Numbered from the stretch's first letter, positions 9,155 through 20,839 are shown. The stretch is DNA of 64,000 bases from Bacteroidota bacterium (GCA_016709725.1 JADJMG010000005.1:223501-287500), one strand, 5' to 3'. Notes: generated by a model not told the origin, from the sequence alone. Made by a program: numbers and translations.

Positions 9155-11034
9155 TTATTTCGGCATTTTATAACCTTTCTCCTTTGCCATTTTCTCTAGG
9201 CGCTGTTGAAATTTCGATTTAGTTTGACTGGTTGGTCGTTTTTTATTCTCTTGAATTTTGCGATGAATTTCATCTTCATCCACAAAAGACTTAAACAAAA
9301 ACTGCTGACCGACACTAATCATATTGGCTAGGAAATAATAGTAACTTAATCCAGCCGAATAATTATTAAATACTCCTAAAAATATGATAGGCATCAAATA
9401 CATCATCCACTTCATTTGCGGATTCGTCATGGCCGCACCAGAATTCACTTTCGTAATAATCAATGTAGAAATGGTCATTAATAAAGTCCATAAACTAACG
9501 TGATCGCCGTAACCCCAAATGTGAAATGGAAGGTCTAAGATAGAGTCATACGTACTTAAATCCTTGGCCCAGAGAAACCCTTCTTGTCGGAGCTCGATTG
9601 ACTGAGGGAAAAATCGAAACATCGCAATTAAGATGGGCATTTGCAAAAGCATGGGCAAACAACCACCCAAGGGACTCACGCCAGCCTTCTTATAAAGAGC
9701 CATCATTTCTTGTTGCAACTTCATGGGCTCCTCTTTATTCTTTGCTTGAATCTCTTCAATCTCTGGCTTTAATACTTTCATTTTAGCTTGAGAGAGGTAA
9801 GCTTTATAAGTAAGTGGCAAAAGCATCACTTTAATTGCAATGGTCAAGATGAGAATAATAATTCCATAGTTCAGATTAAAACTATTCAAGAAATTAAAAA
9901 TCGGAATTACTAAATAGCGATTCACCCAACCAAAAATCCCCCATCCGAGTGGAATTTGTTTTTGAAGATCATCGCCTGCTTTCTTTAATAATTGATAATG
10001 GTTAGGTCCAATATAAAAATGCATTGCAAAATTTTCACGTTGACTATGTGCGTAGGGTAAGGTAAAAGCTACATTCATTTGCTTTACGAAACTATCGCCT
10101 TCTTCACCAGAAATTGTTTCAATTCGAGTGGGCTTATCAAATGATTTTTGTGCAACTAAAACCTGAGTGAAAAACTGTTGCTTCATGGAAACCCATTTCA
10201 ACTTTGTTTTAATTTCTTCGGTTTCGTTTTCAGTCTCACTGAGGCAATCTACTTCTTTATCTTCATCAGCAAACATATAATAAATGGTAGAGTTGATACG
10301 CTCTGCATTCATGTCCTTTTCTTGCTTCTGTATTTGCTGAGTCCAATTCAACTCCACATAAGAAGCATTACTTGCGATGACATCATTTACACCCACAAAA
10401 TTTACATTAAAGCCGAGGATGTATTTATCGGCGGTTAATGAATATTGATACTCTATATAACGGTCGGGGCTACCCGCATTTAATCGGAATGAAAAAACAG
10501 AGCTATCCTTACCAGTTACAACAAATCCTTTGCCTTGTGGTTGAAAAAATAAATTGTTTGTAGAAACGCTTCTGTTTTGCGCAAAGAAATTCAAACCGAA
10601 ACTGGAAGAGTCACTTTCAAAAAGTCGAACCGGTTTGCCTTCTGCTGTTTTATAACTTTTAGCTCTACAACTTTTACGCGCCCACCTTTTGAGGTAAGCG
10701 TAACCTTCATCACGCTATTTTCGATGGTAACTAATTCCTCTTGTCCGGTGGCTGCAGACGCAAAATCACCTAATAAATCTTGAGCTTTGGCTAGTTTGAG
10801 TGAATCGTTCAACAACGTATCATTCAAGACCACATCAAGCGGCGCATTCTGTTTTTGTTGAACTGCTTTTAAATTTGCAGCCTTCGTTATTGCTTCTTGT
10901 TGATTAACTAGAGCAATACTGTCTTGCTGTTTTTTAAGATTTGCGATTTCTTCATCGCTGGGTGCGTTTAAAACACTAAAACCGATAAGTATCAGGCCTA
11001 TAAGAAATAGGCCAAGCATTGATTGACGATCCAT
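9155..11034 (-). CDS. yidC: Membrane protein insertase YidC (frameshifted)
   Basis: Corrected for one frameshift this is a 626-residue YidC of the Gram-negative type: an N-terminal membrane anchor ('MLGLFLIGLILIGFSVL'), a large periplasmic beta domain, then the insertase core with 'NYGIIILILTIAIKVMLLPL', 'GVSPLGGCLPMLLQMPILIAMF' and a basic tail. YidC inserts inner-membrane proteins with or without SecYEG. The coding run at 10657-10660 (T4 on the plus strand) lacks one base; restoring it turns 'VELKVIKQQ' into 'VELKSYKTAEGKPVRLFES' and joins both halves. An intact yidC is essential, so a sequence error is far likelier than a real mutation. pyrG lies 64 bases upstream on the same strand. Confidence 0.93.
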
Positions 11035-11098
11035 TCAGGGTAAATTAAGGCGCAAAAGTACACAATCCGAAGGGGATGGAGCTACTTATAACCTCAAT

Positions 11099-12775
11099 TT
11101 ATTTGGAAAGAGTCGCTGCTACCGATTCACTTTTCGTTTCAGTAATAATATTATTCGCTTTTTCGAGAGCTGCCTTTACAAATCGACTAAAAAGCGGATG
11201 TGGATTTAGTACTGTGCTTTGATACTCAGGATGAAACTGAACACCTACAAACCAAGGATGGTTTTTTACCTCCACAATTTCGACCAAGCCGCTATCTGGA
11301 TTTGTTCCAGAAGCTACCATTCCCGCTTTTTCAAAATCTTCTAAATATTTGTTATTAAACTCATATCGATGACGATGGCGCTCTGAAATCTTTGTTTTAC
11401 CATAAATACTATGAGCCCTTGTTCCCTTTACAATGGTACAAGGATATTCTCCTAGGCGCATAGTCCCACCCTTATCAACAATCGTTTTCTGATCCGACAT
11501 CATATCGATAACAGGGTGTTTCGATTTCGGATTTACCTCTGATGAATGAGCGTCACTAAAACCAATTACGTTTCTAGCAAATTCTACAACTGCACATTGC
11601 ATTCCGAGGCAGATACCTAAAAATGGAATTTTCTGTTCACGAACAAATTTAATTGCAGAAATTTTTCCTTCAATACCTCTTTCTCCAAAACCAGGAGCAA
11701 CCAATACTCCGTTTAGATGACCGAGCATGCTTTTCACATTGCTATCATCAATTTTTTCAGAGGCAATCCACTCTACTCTTACTTTACATTCATTCGTTAC
11801 ACCGGCATGAATAAAAGCTTCAGCAATCGACTTATAAGCATCCTTTAACTCGATGTATTTTCCAACAAGTCCGATGGTTACTTCATAAACTGGATTCTTC
11901 AACTTCCCTAAAAAATCTTTCCATGCACCCATATCTGGCTCATGCTTCAGGGCTAATTTCAATTTGTTTAAAATCACTTTATCCAATTGTTCCTTCAACA
12001 TCAAAAGAGGAACTTCATAAATGGTAGATGCATCGATTGATTCAATTACGGCATTGATATTTACGTTGCAGAAAAGAGCAATTTTTCTTCTGATATCATT
12101 TGAAATATGGTGTTCAGTTCTACAAACTAAAACATCAGGTTGAATTCCATACTCAAGCAACATCTTTACAGAATGTTGAGTAGGCTTTGTTTTTAATTCA
12201 CCTGTTGTTTTTAAATAGGGAATTAATGTAAGATGAATTACAGCGGTATTCGATGAGCCCATCTCCCAGATCATTTGACGCACGGACTCAATATAAGGTA
12301 ATGACTCAATATCACCTACGGTACCACCAATTTCAGTAATGACAATATCGTACTCACCGGTTTCACCAAGTAATTTTATACTGCGTTTAATTTCATCCGT
12401 AATATGCGGAATTACCTGAACTGTTTTTCCAAGGTATGCTCCTTCTCTTTCACGTCGAATTACGGTTTGATAAATTCGTCCAGTAGTTACATTGTTGGCT
12501 TGAGAAGTTGGTGTATCCAAAAAGCGTTCATAGTGTCCAAGATCTAAATCCGTTTCAGCACCATCATTGGTTACATAACATTCGCCATGTTCATAAGGAT
12601 TCAATGTACCTGGATCTATGTTGATGTATGGATCGAGTTTTTGAATTGTAACACGATAACCCCTCGCTTGGAGCAATTTAGCTAAAGAAGCAGAGATGAT
12701 ACCTTTACCTAATGACGATGTTACTCCGCCCGTTACAAATAAATAACGGACCGATGTAGGATTAATGGGAGACAT
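11099..12775 (-). CDS. pyrG: CTP synthase
   Basis: This 558-residue enzyme aminates UTP to CTP using ATP and glutamine. The N-terminal synthase domain has 'RYLFVTGGVTSSLGKGI' (P-loop), 'KLDPYINIDPGTLNPYEHGE' and 'VITEIGGTVGDIES'. The C-terminal class I glutamine amidotransferase has the nucleophile Cys in 'FLGICLGMQ' and the His/Glu pair in 'QFHPEYQST'. I chose ATG 12775 (MSPINPTS), because the 49 residues that the frame could add upstream do not resemble the family and overlap the likely promoter. The pyrG-yidC order recurs in Bacteroidota. Confidence 0.95.
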   Translation of the reverse strand: MSPINPTSVRYLFVTGGVTSSLGKGIISASLAKLLQARGYRVTIQKLDPYINIDPGTLNPYEHGECYVTNDGAETDLDLGHYERFLDTPTSQANNVTTGRIYQTVIRREREGAYLGKTVQVIPHITDEIKRSIKLLGETGEYDIVITEIGGTVGDIESLPYIESVRQMIWEMGSSNTAVIHLTLIPYLKTTGELKTKPTQHSVKMLLEYGIQPDVLVCRTEHHISNDIRRKIALFCNVNINAVIESIDASTIYEVPLLMLKEQLDKVILNKLKLALKHEPDMGAWKDFLGKLKNPVYEVTIGLVGKYIELKDAYKSIAEAFIHAGVTNECKVRVEWIASEKIDDSNVKSMLGHLNGVLVAPGFGERGIEGKISAIKFVREQKIPFLGICLGMQCAVVEFARNVIGFSDAHSSEVNPKSKHPVIDMMSDQKTIVDKGGTMRLGEYPCTIVKGTRAHSIYGKTKISERHRHRYEFNNKYLEDFEKAGMVASGTNPDSGLVEIVEVKNHPWFVGVQFHPEYQSTVLNPHPLFSRFVKAALEKANNIITETKSESVAATLSK

Positions 12776-13139
12776 TTGAACTGGATTTGGGACAAAATTA
12801 GACAAAGAAATTCGAGGAGCAAGGGATAATTTACAATAGGCGAAATTTGGATCAAACCAAAAATGTAATATAATTGATAATGTGCTATTTATGGGTAAAT
12901 TTAAAGTTGATTTTATTTGCAAATATATTGTTCCATCAACAAATTAAAACATGATGGGCCGCTGATTTACTATGATTGCTTATGATTTTTTATGATTGAT
13001 TGTCGATAATTTTAGATTACAATAACCTCCCATTCTCCTACACTCCCACTCTCCTACTCTATTATGTTTGTAACCGTTTGTAGTCGACTATAAATGTTTT
13101 TTAAACGACTGTGAACAAATAGCATTCGAGATTTGCGGG
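12776..13139. repeat. Divergent intergenic region with dispersed repeat
   Basis: These 364 bases separate pyrG from the DUF2851 gene and hold no supportable gene. From 12957 to ~13002 runs a repeat beginning 'ggccgctgattta' and continuing as degenerate 'tatgatt' units. The same element recurs at 39798-39840. A C-rich strand with 'ctcccattctcctacactcc' type units covers 13026-13059. Both look like the mobile or slippage-derived intergenic repeats common in Bacteroidota. Confidence 0.55.
12920..12927 (-). promoter_or_regulatory. Putative -7 box upstream of pyrG
   Basis: TATATTTG on the minus strand matches the Bacteroidota TAnnTTTG element and would give a leader of ~140 bases before the pyrG ATG. 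No TTG at the expected -33 distance is visible. Confidence 0.35.
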
Positions 13140-14426
13140 ATGAAAGAAGAATTCTTGTATTACATCTGGCAAAACAAACTGCTCCTAAAAGATCCTCTCC
13201 TATTAGAAAGTGGAGAAATGGTAGAAATTATTCATCCTGGTGTACGGAACTTTGAAAGCGGTCCGGACTTTCACAATGCCCGCATTCGTATTGACAATAT
13301 CATATGGGCTGGGAATATCGAAATTCACGTTAATTCAAGCGATTGGTTTAAGCATCACCATCAGGGAGATTTATCGTATGACAATATTCTACTCCATGTA
13401 GTTCATCAAAATGATAAGCCCGTCCATAGGTTAGATGGAAGTGTAATTCCGACTTTAGTCATGCGTGAAAAATACCCTTTAGGTTATTTATATCACTACG
13501 AAAATTTACTACAAGGCTGTCATTCCTTTATTCCATGTGGGCAACAATTTCAGGAGGTACCATTTATTTATTTACAGAGTTGGATGGATCGAGTACTTAC
13601 CGAAAGGCTGAATACAAGATTTGAGGAATTGGAACATATTCATAAAGAATCGGATTCTCGCTGGCCAAAGAGTCTTTACCATCTGCTTGCCAAATCGTTT
13701 GGATTCAAGGTAAATGCAGTTCCCTTTGAGTTATTAGCTAATTCAGTTCCTTATGAGTTAATGATCAAACACAGGCATCAAATCGAGTCATTGGAATCAC
13801 TTTATTATGGACAATCGGGAATGTTACATACGACGGTAGACGATCCATATATTGATCGATTAAAAAAAGAATACAAATATTTTCGAACGAAATACCATCT
13901 AAAAAACAACTCTCCACACCTTTGGAAATACGGGGGATTGAGGCCTGCCAACTTTCCAACACTCCGCATTTCCCAATTCAGCATGTTACATTTTACGCAC
14001 GAATATTTACTCGACAAAATCATACAAACCATAGAGCTTTCTGACTTAATCACTCTATTTGATATCAGTGCCACGGATTATTGGTACCAGCACTTTCGGT
14101 TTGGAATTGCATCTGAGCCACATATAAAAAAGCTAGGCAAGGATGCTATACTTCATCTACTGATCAATGCCATCATCCCTTTCCTTTTTTTCTATGGTAA
14201 AAAGCAAAAGCTACCCGTCCTTTGCGATAAGGCAATTTACTGGTTGGAAAAATGCCCACCTGAAAAAAACAAAATCATACGATCCTTTGAGGATATTGGA
14301 TTTTACATCACCAATTCAGCTCAAAGTCAGGCCCTATTACATCTAAAAAAAAATTATTGTGATTACAAAAAATGTGTAAATTGCAGCATTGGAAACTACC
14401 TCTTAAAAAATGCAAACACTAATTAA
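13140..14426 (+). CDS. DUF2851 family protein
   Basis: The 428-residue product matches the DUF2851 family of Bacteroidota: 'EEFLYYIWQNKLL', 'IIHPGVRNFESGPDFHNARI', 'WAGNIEIHVNSSDWFKHHH' and 'YDNILLHVVHQND'. The family is cytoplasmic with no assigned biochemical role; the acid/His-rich first half is its best conserved part. A Cys-containing end ('NYCDYKKCVNCSIGNYLL') has a CX6CX2C spacing. The gene overlaps the following PspC gene by 17 bases, so translation of the two is probably coupled. Confidence 0.8.
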   Translation: MKEEFLYYIWQNKLLLKDPLLLESGEMVEIIHPGVRNFESGPDFHNARIRIDNIIWAGNIEIHVNSSDWFKHHHQGDLSYDNILLHVVHQNDKPVHRLDGSVIPTLVMREKYPLGYLYHYENLLQGCHSFIPCGQQFQEVPFIYLQSWMDRVLTERLNTRFEELEHIHKESDSRWPKSLYHLLAKSFGFKVNAVPFELLANSVPYELMIKHRHQIESLESLYYGQSGMLHTTVDDPYIDRLKKEYKYFRTKYHLKNNSPHLWKYGGLRPANFPTLRISQFSMLHFTHEYLLDKIIQTIELSDLITLFDISATDYWYQHFRFGIASEPHIKKLGKDAILHLLINAIIPFLFFYGKKQKLPVLCDKAIYWLEKCPPEKNKIIRSFEDIGFYITNSAQSQALLHLKKNYCDYKKCVNCSIGNYLLKNANTN

Positions 14427-14643
14427 TGAGATTAAAGCCTGGTTTGAACAGCAAGCCTTTGGCGTTTGTGAATGGTGGGGAGAAAAGATCAACATTCCTT
14501 CTGCTCAAATTCGAATGTTTTTTATTTATACGACCTTTCTCACGGTGGGATCTCCTATCATTTTATATTTAACATTGGCTTTTTGGAAAAAAATGCGTGC
14601 TTTCATTACAGAGCAAAAGCGAGGAAGTGTTTGGGATTTGTAG
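14410..14643 (+). CDS. PspC-domain small membrane protein
   Basis: The 77-residue product has the PspC pattern: an amphipathic N-terminus ('FGVCEWWGEKINIPSAQIR') followed by one long membrane helix ('MFFIYTTFLTVGSPIILYLTLAFW') and a short basic tail. PspC proteins sense or buffer envelope stress at the inner membrane; a bare domain like this is common in Bacteroidota, without the full psp operon. It starts inside the DUF2851 gene (17-base overlap). No pspA or pspB is nearby. Confidence 0.8.
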   Translation: MQTLINEIKAWFEQQAFGVCEWWGEKINIPSAQIRMFFIYTTFLTVGSPIILYLTLAFWKKMRAFITEQKRGSVWDL

Positions 14644-14816
14644 ACTTAAAATCATTTTTCTTAATTGGTCACTTCCCAAGTTATATTTAAGTAGATTATG
14701 CTTATATTTTCCATACCTTAACTATCTATCAACATCTTTTTCAATTAAAACCATGGATTTAAAAACTCCTTTGAAAAACTATTAGCCAAGCACTAAACCC
14801 AGAAGAAATATTAAAT

Positions 14817-14824
14817 TAACTTCG
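14817..14824 (+). promoter_or_regulatory. Putative -7 box, near-leaderless, of the K+ channel gene
   Basis: TAACTTCG (one mismatch to TAnnTTTG) ends four bases before the ATG at 14829, which would place the transcript start at or next to the start codon. Confidence 0.35.
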
Positions 14825-14828
14825 CAGT

Positions 14829-15837
14829 ATGCACAAAAAGCATTTCCAATTCATAAAAAAACTGCGAATAGCGGCCATCATGACACTTGGCACCATTGCC
14901 TTCGGGGTTATTGGCTTTATGATTATTGAGGGTTATTCATTCAGTGAATCCTTTTACACGACCATTATCATTCTCTCTACGGTAGGTCTAGGTGTGGTGA
15001 AAACACTTTCTGATGGCGGAAGATGGTTTGTTTCATTACTCATTATTATTAGCATTGGGATATTCGCTTATGGCATTGCACAAATCACTTCCTACATTAT
15101 GGAAGGAGAAGTTCAGCGATATTTAAAATTAAAAAAAATCTTAAAAATGATCGATAAAATTCAAGGACATGTAATCGTTTGCGGCTATGGTAGAAATGGC
15201 AAACAAGCGTGTAAGCAATTAAGATCCCACAACCAACACTTTGTTGTTATTGAAAATTCAGAAAAAGGAATTGAAGATTTAAGAGGACGATGAATTTCTA
15301 TTTATTCATGGAGACGCTACTCGAGATGAAATACTGATTGAAGCGGGCATTGAAAAAGCGTGTGCCCTCATCACCACTTTACCCAGCGATGCGGCCAATG
15401 TTTTTGTAGTATTAACAGCAAGAGAATTGAGAAGTGATATTAAAATAATCAGTCGAGCTTCAGAATCGTCATCAGAAGGGAAATTAAGAAGGGCTGGAGC
15501 TGACAATGTCATCATGCCGGATAAGATTGGCGGATCACACATGGCTACTTTAGTGACGAGACCGGATGTACTAGAATTTATTGATCATATCACTGGCAAG
15601 GTAAACATCCGACTAGAAGAAATCATGATCAACAAACTAAAGGAAGTATACCAAGGAAAAACAATCAGGGAATTAGAAGTGCGAAATCGTACGGGTGCTA
15701 ATATTATTGGATTTAAGACGGGCGAAGGCGAGTATATTATAAATCCGAGTCCTGACACGATTATGAAACCTGATTCGAAATTATTCGTATTAGGTACCAG
15801 TGAGGAGGTAGAAGAGCTTACCAAGATTCTATTTTAG
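14829..15837 (+). CDS. Two-TM potassium channel with RCK (TrkA-N/TrkA-C) domains (frameshifted)
   Basis: Corrected to 335 residues, the protein has a first membrane helix (~13-33), a pore loop with selectivity filter 'STVGLGVV', and a second helix (~65-85). A cytoplasmic RCK/TrkA-N domain follows with 'HVIVCGYGRNGKQACKQL' (Rossmann GxGxxG), then a TrkA-C domain at the end ('IRELEVRNRTGANIIG'). Such channels gate K+ flux in response to nucleotides or ions. The frame breaks at 15285-15286: dropping one G (or adding two bases) joins 'GIEDLR' to 'DDEFLFIHGDATRDEILIEA'. The filter reads TVGLG rather than the usual TVGYG/TVGFG. Confidence 0.85.
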
Positions 15838-15857
15838 CCTCCATTTAATCAGCCAAA

Positions 15858-16767
15858 ATGAAAATTCTAATAACAGGTTCTAATGGATTGCTCGGACAAA
15901 AGCTAATTTACGCTTTGTTAAACCGAACCGACATTTCCATTATTGCCTGTGCAAGAGGAGAAAATAGAATCACTAGAAAAATGGTTATCACTTTGAATCC
16001 TGCGATTTAAGTGATCAATCAACTGTGACTGCAATCATTAAAAGCATCAACCCGATTGCATTATTCATACTGCAGCGATGACCAATGTGGATGCCTGCGA
16101 GCTCGATCCAGTTTCATGTCGCAAATACAATGTAGATGCTGTTCACTATTTAGTGGATGCATGCAAAGAATTTAACACACACTTTATAAATATTAGTACC
16201 GATTTTGTTTTTGATGGAACGGCGGGTCCCTACTCTGAGGAAGACGAAGTAAATCCATTAAGCGTTTATGCGCATTCAAAAATGGATGGAGAAAGAATCG
16301 TTATGGAAAGTGGTTTACCATGGACGATATTACGCACCATGATTATTTATGGTGTTACGGATGATAAGCAAAGATCTAATATTGTTTTGTGGACAAAGAA
16401 ATCATTAGAAGAAAGACAATACATCAATGTCATCAATGATCAATTTAGGGGGCCTACATTAGCTGAAGATTTAGCAGAAGCATGCATAGTTGCTGCAACA
16501 GAAAAAACGCAAGGATTATTTCATGTATCCGGAAAAGAAGTAATTTCCATATTAGAGATTGCAGAGCGCGTTGCCGATTTTTTCGATTTGGATAAAAAAT
16601 TCATTAAACCGATCACTACAGCATCACTTAAACAGCCTGCAGCTCGACCGTTAAAAACTGGTTTTATAATTTCGAAAGCAGAACGAGAATTAAATTTCCA
16701 TCCTTGTTCTTTTGAGGAAGGGTTAAAAGTGATAGCTGAGCAGTTACTAAAACGACAAGAAGCTTAG
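15858..16767 (+). CDS. RmlD-like SDR sugar-nucleotide reductase (two frameshifts)
   Basis: Corrected to ~303 residues, this is an extended SDR of the RmlD type: 'MKILITGSNGLLGQKL' (NAD(P)-binding), 'INPDCIIHTAAMTNVDACE', 'STDFVFDG' and the catalytic Tyr-x-x-x-Lys in 'VYAHSKMDGE'. Family members reduce dTDP-4-dehydrorhamnose or act in related ways; a dTDP-rhamnose role is not supported by neighbours. Two one-base losses break it: the A run 15977-15981 and the C run 16051-16053. Adding one base to each gives 'KNGYHFESCDLSDQ' and 'NPDCIIHTAA'. The ATG is at 15858, 20 bases after the channel gene, likely the same transcript. Confidence 0.83.
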
Positions 16768-16773
16768 GTCACT

Positions 16774-17588
16774 TTATTTTGTAGAAGTACTAATTCCAAT
16801 ATTTATTCCAGCTTCCACCATGGCAGATGTTTTCTTAAACGTAGAAAGCACCGCTCCATATTCAGGCACTTGAGTTGCCCCTTTATATTCAATGCCGATA
16901 TCTCTTTTTTTCATTGTATAATAGCGAGTACCTGCACCTGCATAAAATTCCAGACTTAAATTTCCCATTTTATAATAACCACCATAAATAAACACTAAAT
17001 TCAACTGACGTTCCATTTCGTTGAACTGAACGTTTGGATTATAAATTAATTCATTGGTTGGGAGTACACCATCGGCTTTCCAATTATAACGTCGATATTC
17101 AAAACGACAGCCGATAAAACTAGACATGATTGAAGCACCTGACGTAAAATTAACTCTTGGCATCAATGAAATATAGCTACCCGTTTTTACTGTCCTAAAA
17201 TCATAATCATAAAAAAATTCTTCAAGGTCTTTTCTATTTACACCTTGCCAATAAGGTGAATTAAAAGTGCTTAAGAAATATCCATTATTCTCACCTGAAC
17301 CAGTCGCTGCTTCAAACAAAATATTTTTCTTGTAATTCCCAAACCCAATTCCAAACAAGCAATTGGAGTAACATCTGCCTGAACATAAAATCCAATTTTA
17401 CCTGACAGGGCATCAAGTATTCCATACTTAAAAGTAGCATTCATAGCCCAAGAAGGAACGGCTTCACTACCGGGAACAATTGGCGACACTACACCAACAC
17501 CTGCGGGGCTCTCAGGAGGCACTTGTCCATAAGCATTCCAAGAAGATAGCAGCAGCACAAAAAAGAAAGTAAATAATCGATTCATCAT
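16774..17588 (-). CDS. Predicted outer-membrane beta-barrel protein (frameshifted)
   Basis: The corrected product has ~271 residues with a signal peptide ('LFTFFFVLLLSSWNAYGQ') and alternating aromatic/hydrophobic strands typical of a small outer-membrane barrel ('LNLVFIYGGYYKMGNLSLEF', 'YAGAGTRYYTMKKRD', 'SAMVEAGINIGIS'). The frame breaks around the G run at 17338-17340; adding one G joins 'LELGLG' to 'NYKKNILFEAATG'. I do not recognise a specific family, and the ligand is unknown. It is convergent with the RmlD-like gene, six bases apart. Confidence 0.65.
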
Positions 17589-17706
17589 TTTTGATTTTAC
17601 AGGTTGTCTATTTTAAAAGCATTAGCGAAAATACAAAGGTTTTTGTGTAGACACCTCAATTTAATACTGAACACACGCAATTTAGCATTAAAATGACAAA
17701 TTACCA

Positions 17707-17736
17707 GAATAAAAAAAGGGGCACAAGGCCCCTTTT
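17707..17736 (-). terminator. Rho-independent terminator of secDF
   Basis: A 9-bp GC-rich stem (17714-17722 with 17728-17736) and a 5-base loop are followed by T residues on the minus strand, 20 bases after the secDF stop. Confidence 0.85.
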
Positions 17737-17756
17737 AAAACTAAATCAATTCATGA

Positions 17757-20700
17757 TTACTTCTTTTCATTTTTATCGAAGTCGATTACAATTGGAGAGG
17801 CGATACATAAAGAACTGTAAGTTCCCACCACAATTCCGATCAACAATGCAAAGATAAATCCACGAATCACATCACCACCAAAGATGAAGATGGCAAGTAA
17901 TACGAAGAAAGTAGCTAACGATGTATTCATGGTACGACTCAATGTAGAATTCAAAGCATTATTTATTACCACTTTCTTATCTGTATTCGGATGGATTCCA
18001 AGGTACTCTCGAATCCTATCAAACACCACGACAGTATCCGTCATGGAATAACCCATTACGGTTAACAATGCCGCGATGAAGTCTTGATTGATTTCAAGTG
18101 TGAAAGGAAGAATTCCGTTAAAGATGGAGAAGATGGATAGAATCAACATCACATCATGCAATAACGCCAAGGTAGCACCTAAGCCATACTGCCATTTTTT
18201 GAATCGAACTAAGATGTATAAAAACATTAAAGCACATCCAAAAAATATGGAGAACAATGCTGAGGATTTAATATCATCAGCTACTGTTGGCCCTACTTTC
18301 TGAGAGTTGATAATTTTAGTTTCTTGGAATTTAGTTTGATCAATTCCTGAAAACTGACCTTTCAATCCTTCGTACAAAGCTTTGGTAACAGAAGCTTGCG
18401 CTTCAGCTGTATTTTCTTCAATCAAATAATCAGTAGTAATTTTATAGCGATTATCTGTACCGAAAGTTTTTACATCTGGAGCTTCTCCAAATGGAGCCGC
18501 TAATGATTCACGAATTTCTTGCGTGGAAGTAGCCTTGTCAAACTGAACAACAAACGTACGACCTCCGTCGAAATCCACTCCGAAATTAAATCCTTTCATT
18601 CCGATCGAAAAAATACCAGCGGCGATTACGATTCCAGAGATGATATAATACTTCTTACGATTCTCAACGAATGGAAGATTAATATTTTTATATGGATCCT
18701 TCGTTGCATTTGTCCAGAAAGGAATCTCTTTATTCTTATCCAATAAATATTCGAACATCAATCGGCTAATGAAAATAGCAGAGAATAATGAACAAAGGAT
18801 ACCAATAATTAACGTCGTTGCGAAACCTTGAACGGGACCACTACCGAAAGAGTAGAGAATGATACCTAATAACAAGGTAGTAACATTGGAGTCAATGATT
18901 GAAGAGAATGCATGCTTGTAACCATCTGAAATAGCCAAACGCAATCCCTTACCCAAACGTAATTCTTCACGTATCCTTTCAAAAATTAAAATATTGGCAT
19001 CAACAGAAAGAGCTATGATTAACACGATACCCGCAATACCCGGAAGAGTGAGTACAGCGCCTAAAGAAGCGAGTACACCCATAATGAAGAACATATTACA
19101 GATTAAAGTAATATCAGCGACGATACCCGCTTTACTGTAATAGAAAGCCATAAAGAAGAATACGATTCCTAAGGCAACCAAGAAAGAAAGTAAACCATTT
19201 TGAATGGCTTCAGCTCCTAAAGAAGGACCTACAACAGCTTCTTCAACGATACGTGCAGGAGCAGGAAGTTTACCAGCCTTTAAAATATTTGCTAAATCTT
19301 TCGCTTCATTGATTTCAAAATTACCAGTGATGCTAGAGCTTCCTCCTGCAATTTCACCTTGTACATTTGGGAAACTGTAAACATAATCATCCAGTACAAT
19401 TGCAATTGACTTTCCGACGTTTTCACCAGTAAGACGCTTCCAAACTTTAGCGCCATCTGGATTCATTCTCATACTAATTTCTGGCTTGCTATTGAATTGA
19501 CCAAAGTCCTGACGAGCATCAGAAATAGCAGCACCATCTAATGGAGCTTTTCCATCACGGCCTGCACTTTTAATACCAATTAACTCCAAAGATTGAGTTT
19601 CAGCAGAACGTGGTTTTACTGTCCATAACAAACGTAGATTTTTAGGCAAGGCTGCTTTTACATCATCGCGTTCCAAAATGCGATTCACCTTAGCCGTGTC
19701 CTTAATCAAGGAATATCCAATGACACATTGCTTATCTACTATATTCTTTTCTTCTTGCGTACGAACTTGACCATCTGAAGGGAAGAGCACGGCAAATAAA
19801 GGGTTTTCGCGAGCAAATTCCTCAAATGTTTTACCACCAGCAGTATCTTTAGCGGCTGTAGAATCTTTCCCCATTTTATCAACCAAAGAAACTTTAGTTG
19901 TATCCTGAGCTGGAGTTGAAGCTAATGTTGTATCTCCCGAAGTTGTACTGGTTGTTGAATTAGAATCATTAACTGAAGTTAAACTTCCTAATAAAGAATC
20001 CTTCTTATTTTCATTAGCCAACATCGTATTCACTGCTACCAATCCTGGAGCGACTTCACCAAAAGTGTATGTCTCCCAGAATTCCAACTTTGCTGTTCCT
20101 TGAAGGAGTTTACGTACACGATCTGGTTCCTTTACACCTGGCAGTTCTACCAAGATTCGACCAGAACCTAATTGTTGAATATTGGGTTGAGAAACACCAA
20201 ATTTATCGATACGTGTACGAAGAATATTAAAGAACGGCTGATGGCAGCATCAGACTCTTCTTTCAATACTTTTAGTACTTGCTCATTGGTTGAATTAAAT
20301 TTGATCTTATCCTGATTCTCGATATTCGCAAATACAGCGGCAAGACTAGCATTTGGATCTACTTCCGTAAACGCTTGACCGAACAACGTAACAAAATCCT
20401 TGTTGCTATTGCGCTGTAATTCTCCAGCACGATCAATTGCCTTCTTAAAAGTAGGATCTTCACTATTTTGACCGGCCATTGAACGAACAAGATCCATCAC
20501 GGATACTTCCATCGTTACGTTCATTCCACCTTTTAAGTCAAGACCCAGATTGATTTCTCTTTCCTTACACTCACGATAGGTATAATCCTTTACTCCGATG
20601 TTGTAAACACCTTTAGGACCAATCGAATCGAGATATTCTTTCTCTCTTATAGGATCGTTATTCGCATACTCTCTTGCATCAGCCTCCACCCCACGTGTTA

Positions 20701-20779
20701 CTAGGGTAAATGAGAGTTGATAGAGGCAAACTAGAGCCAAAACGATGGCAAATAGTTTAATAGCACCTTTACTTTGCAT
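17757..20779 (-). CDS. secDF: Protein translocase subunit SecDF, fused (frameshifted)
   Basis: Corrected to ~1007 residues, this is the SecD-SecF fusion usual in Bacteroidota. SecD: N-terminal helix ('LFAIVLALVCLYQLSFTLV'), 'INLGLDLKGGMNVTMEV', the periplasmic P1 domain, then 'LIIALSVDANILIFERIREE'. SecF: 'GFNFGVDFDGGRTFVVQFD' and 'MGYSMTDTVVVFDRIREYLG'. It uses the proton gradient to pull exported proteins out of SecYEG. The coding T run at 20229-20231 lacks one base; adding it gives 'SRSFNILRTRIDKFGVSQPN', typical SecD. A Ser/Thr-rich insert (SecD residues ~265-310) sits in the periplasmic region. A good promoter lies upstream and a terminator downstream, so the gene is monocistronic. Confidence 0.95.
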
Positions 20780-20808
20780 TGATATAATGTATTAATTTAT
20801 AGAGCGGG

Positions 20809-20839
20809 CAAATATAGCGGATGCGTGCATACGAAACAA
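20809..20839 (-). promoter_or_regulatory. Bacteroidota-type promoter of secDF
   Basis: On the minus strand TTG (plus 20837-20839) and TATATTTG (plus 20809-20816) are separated by exactly 20 bases, the spacing of primary-sigma promoters in Bacteroidota. The ATG follows 29 bases later. Confidence 0.6.
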
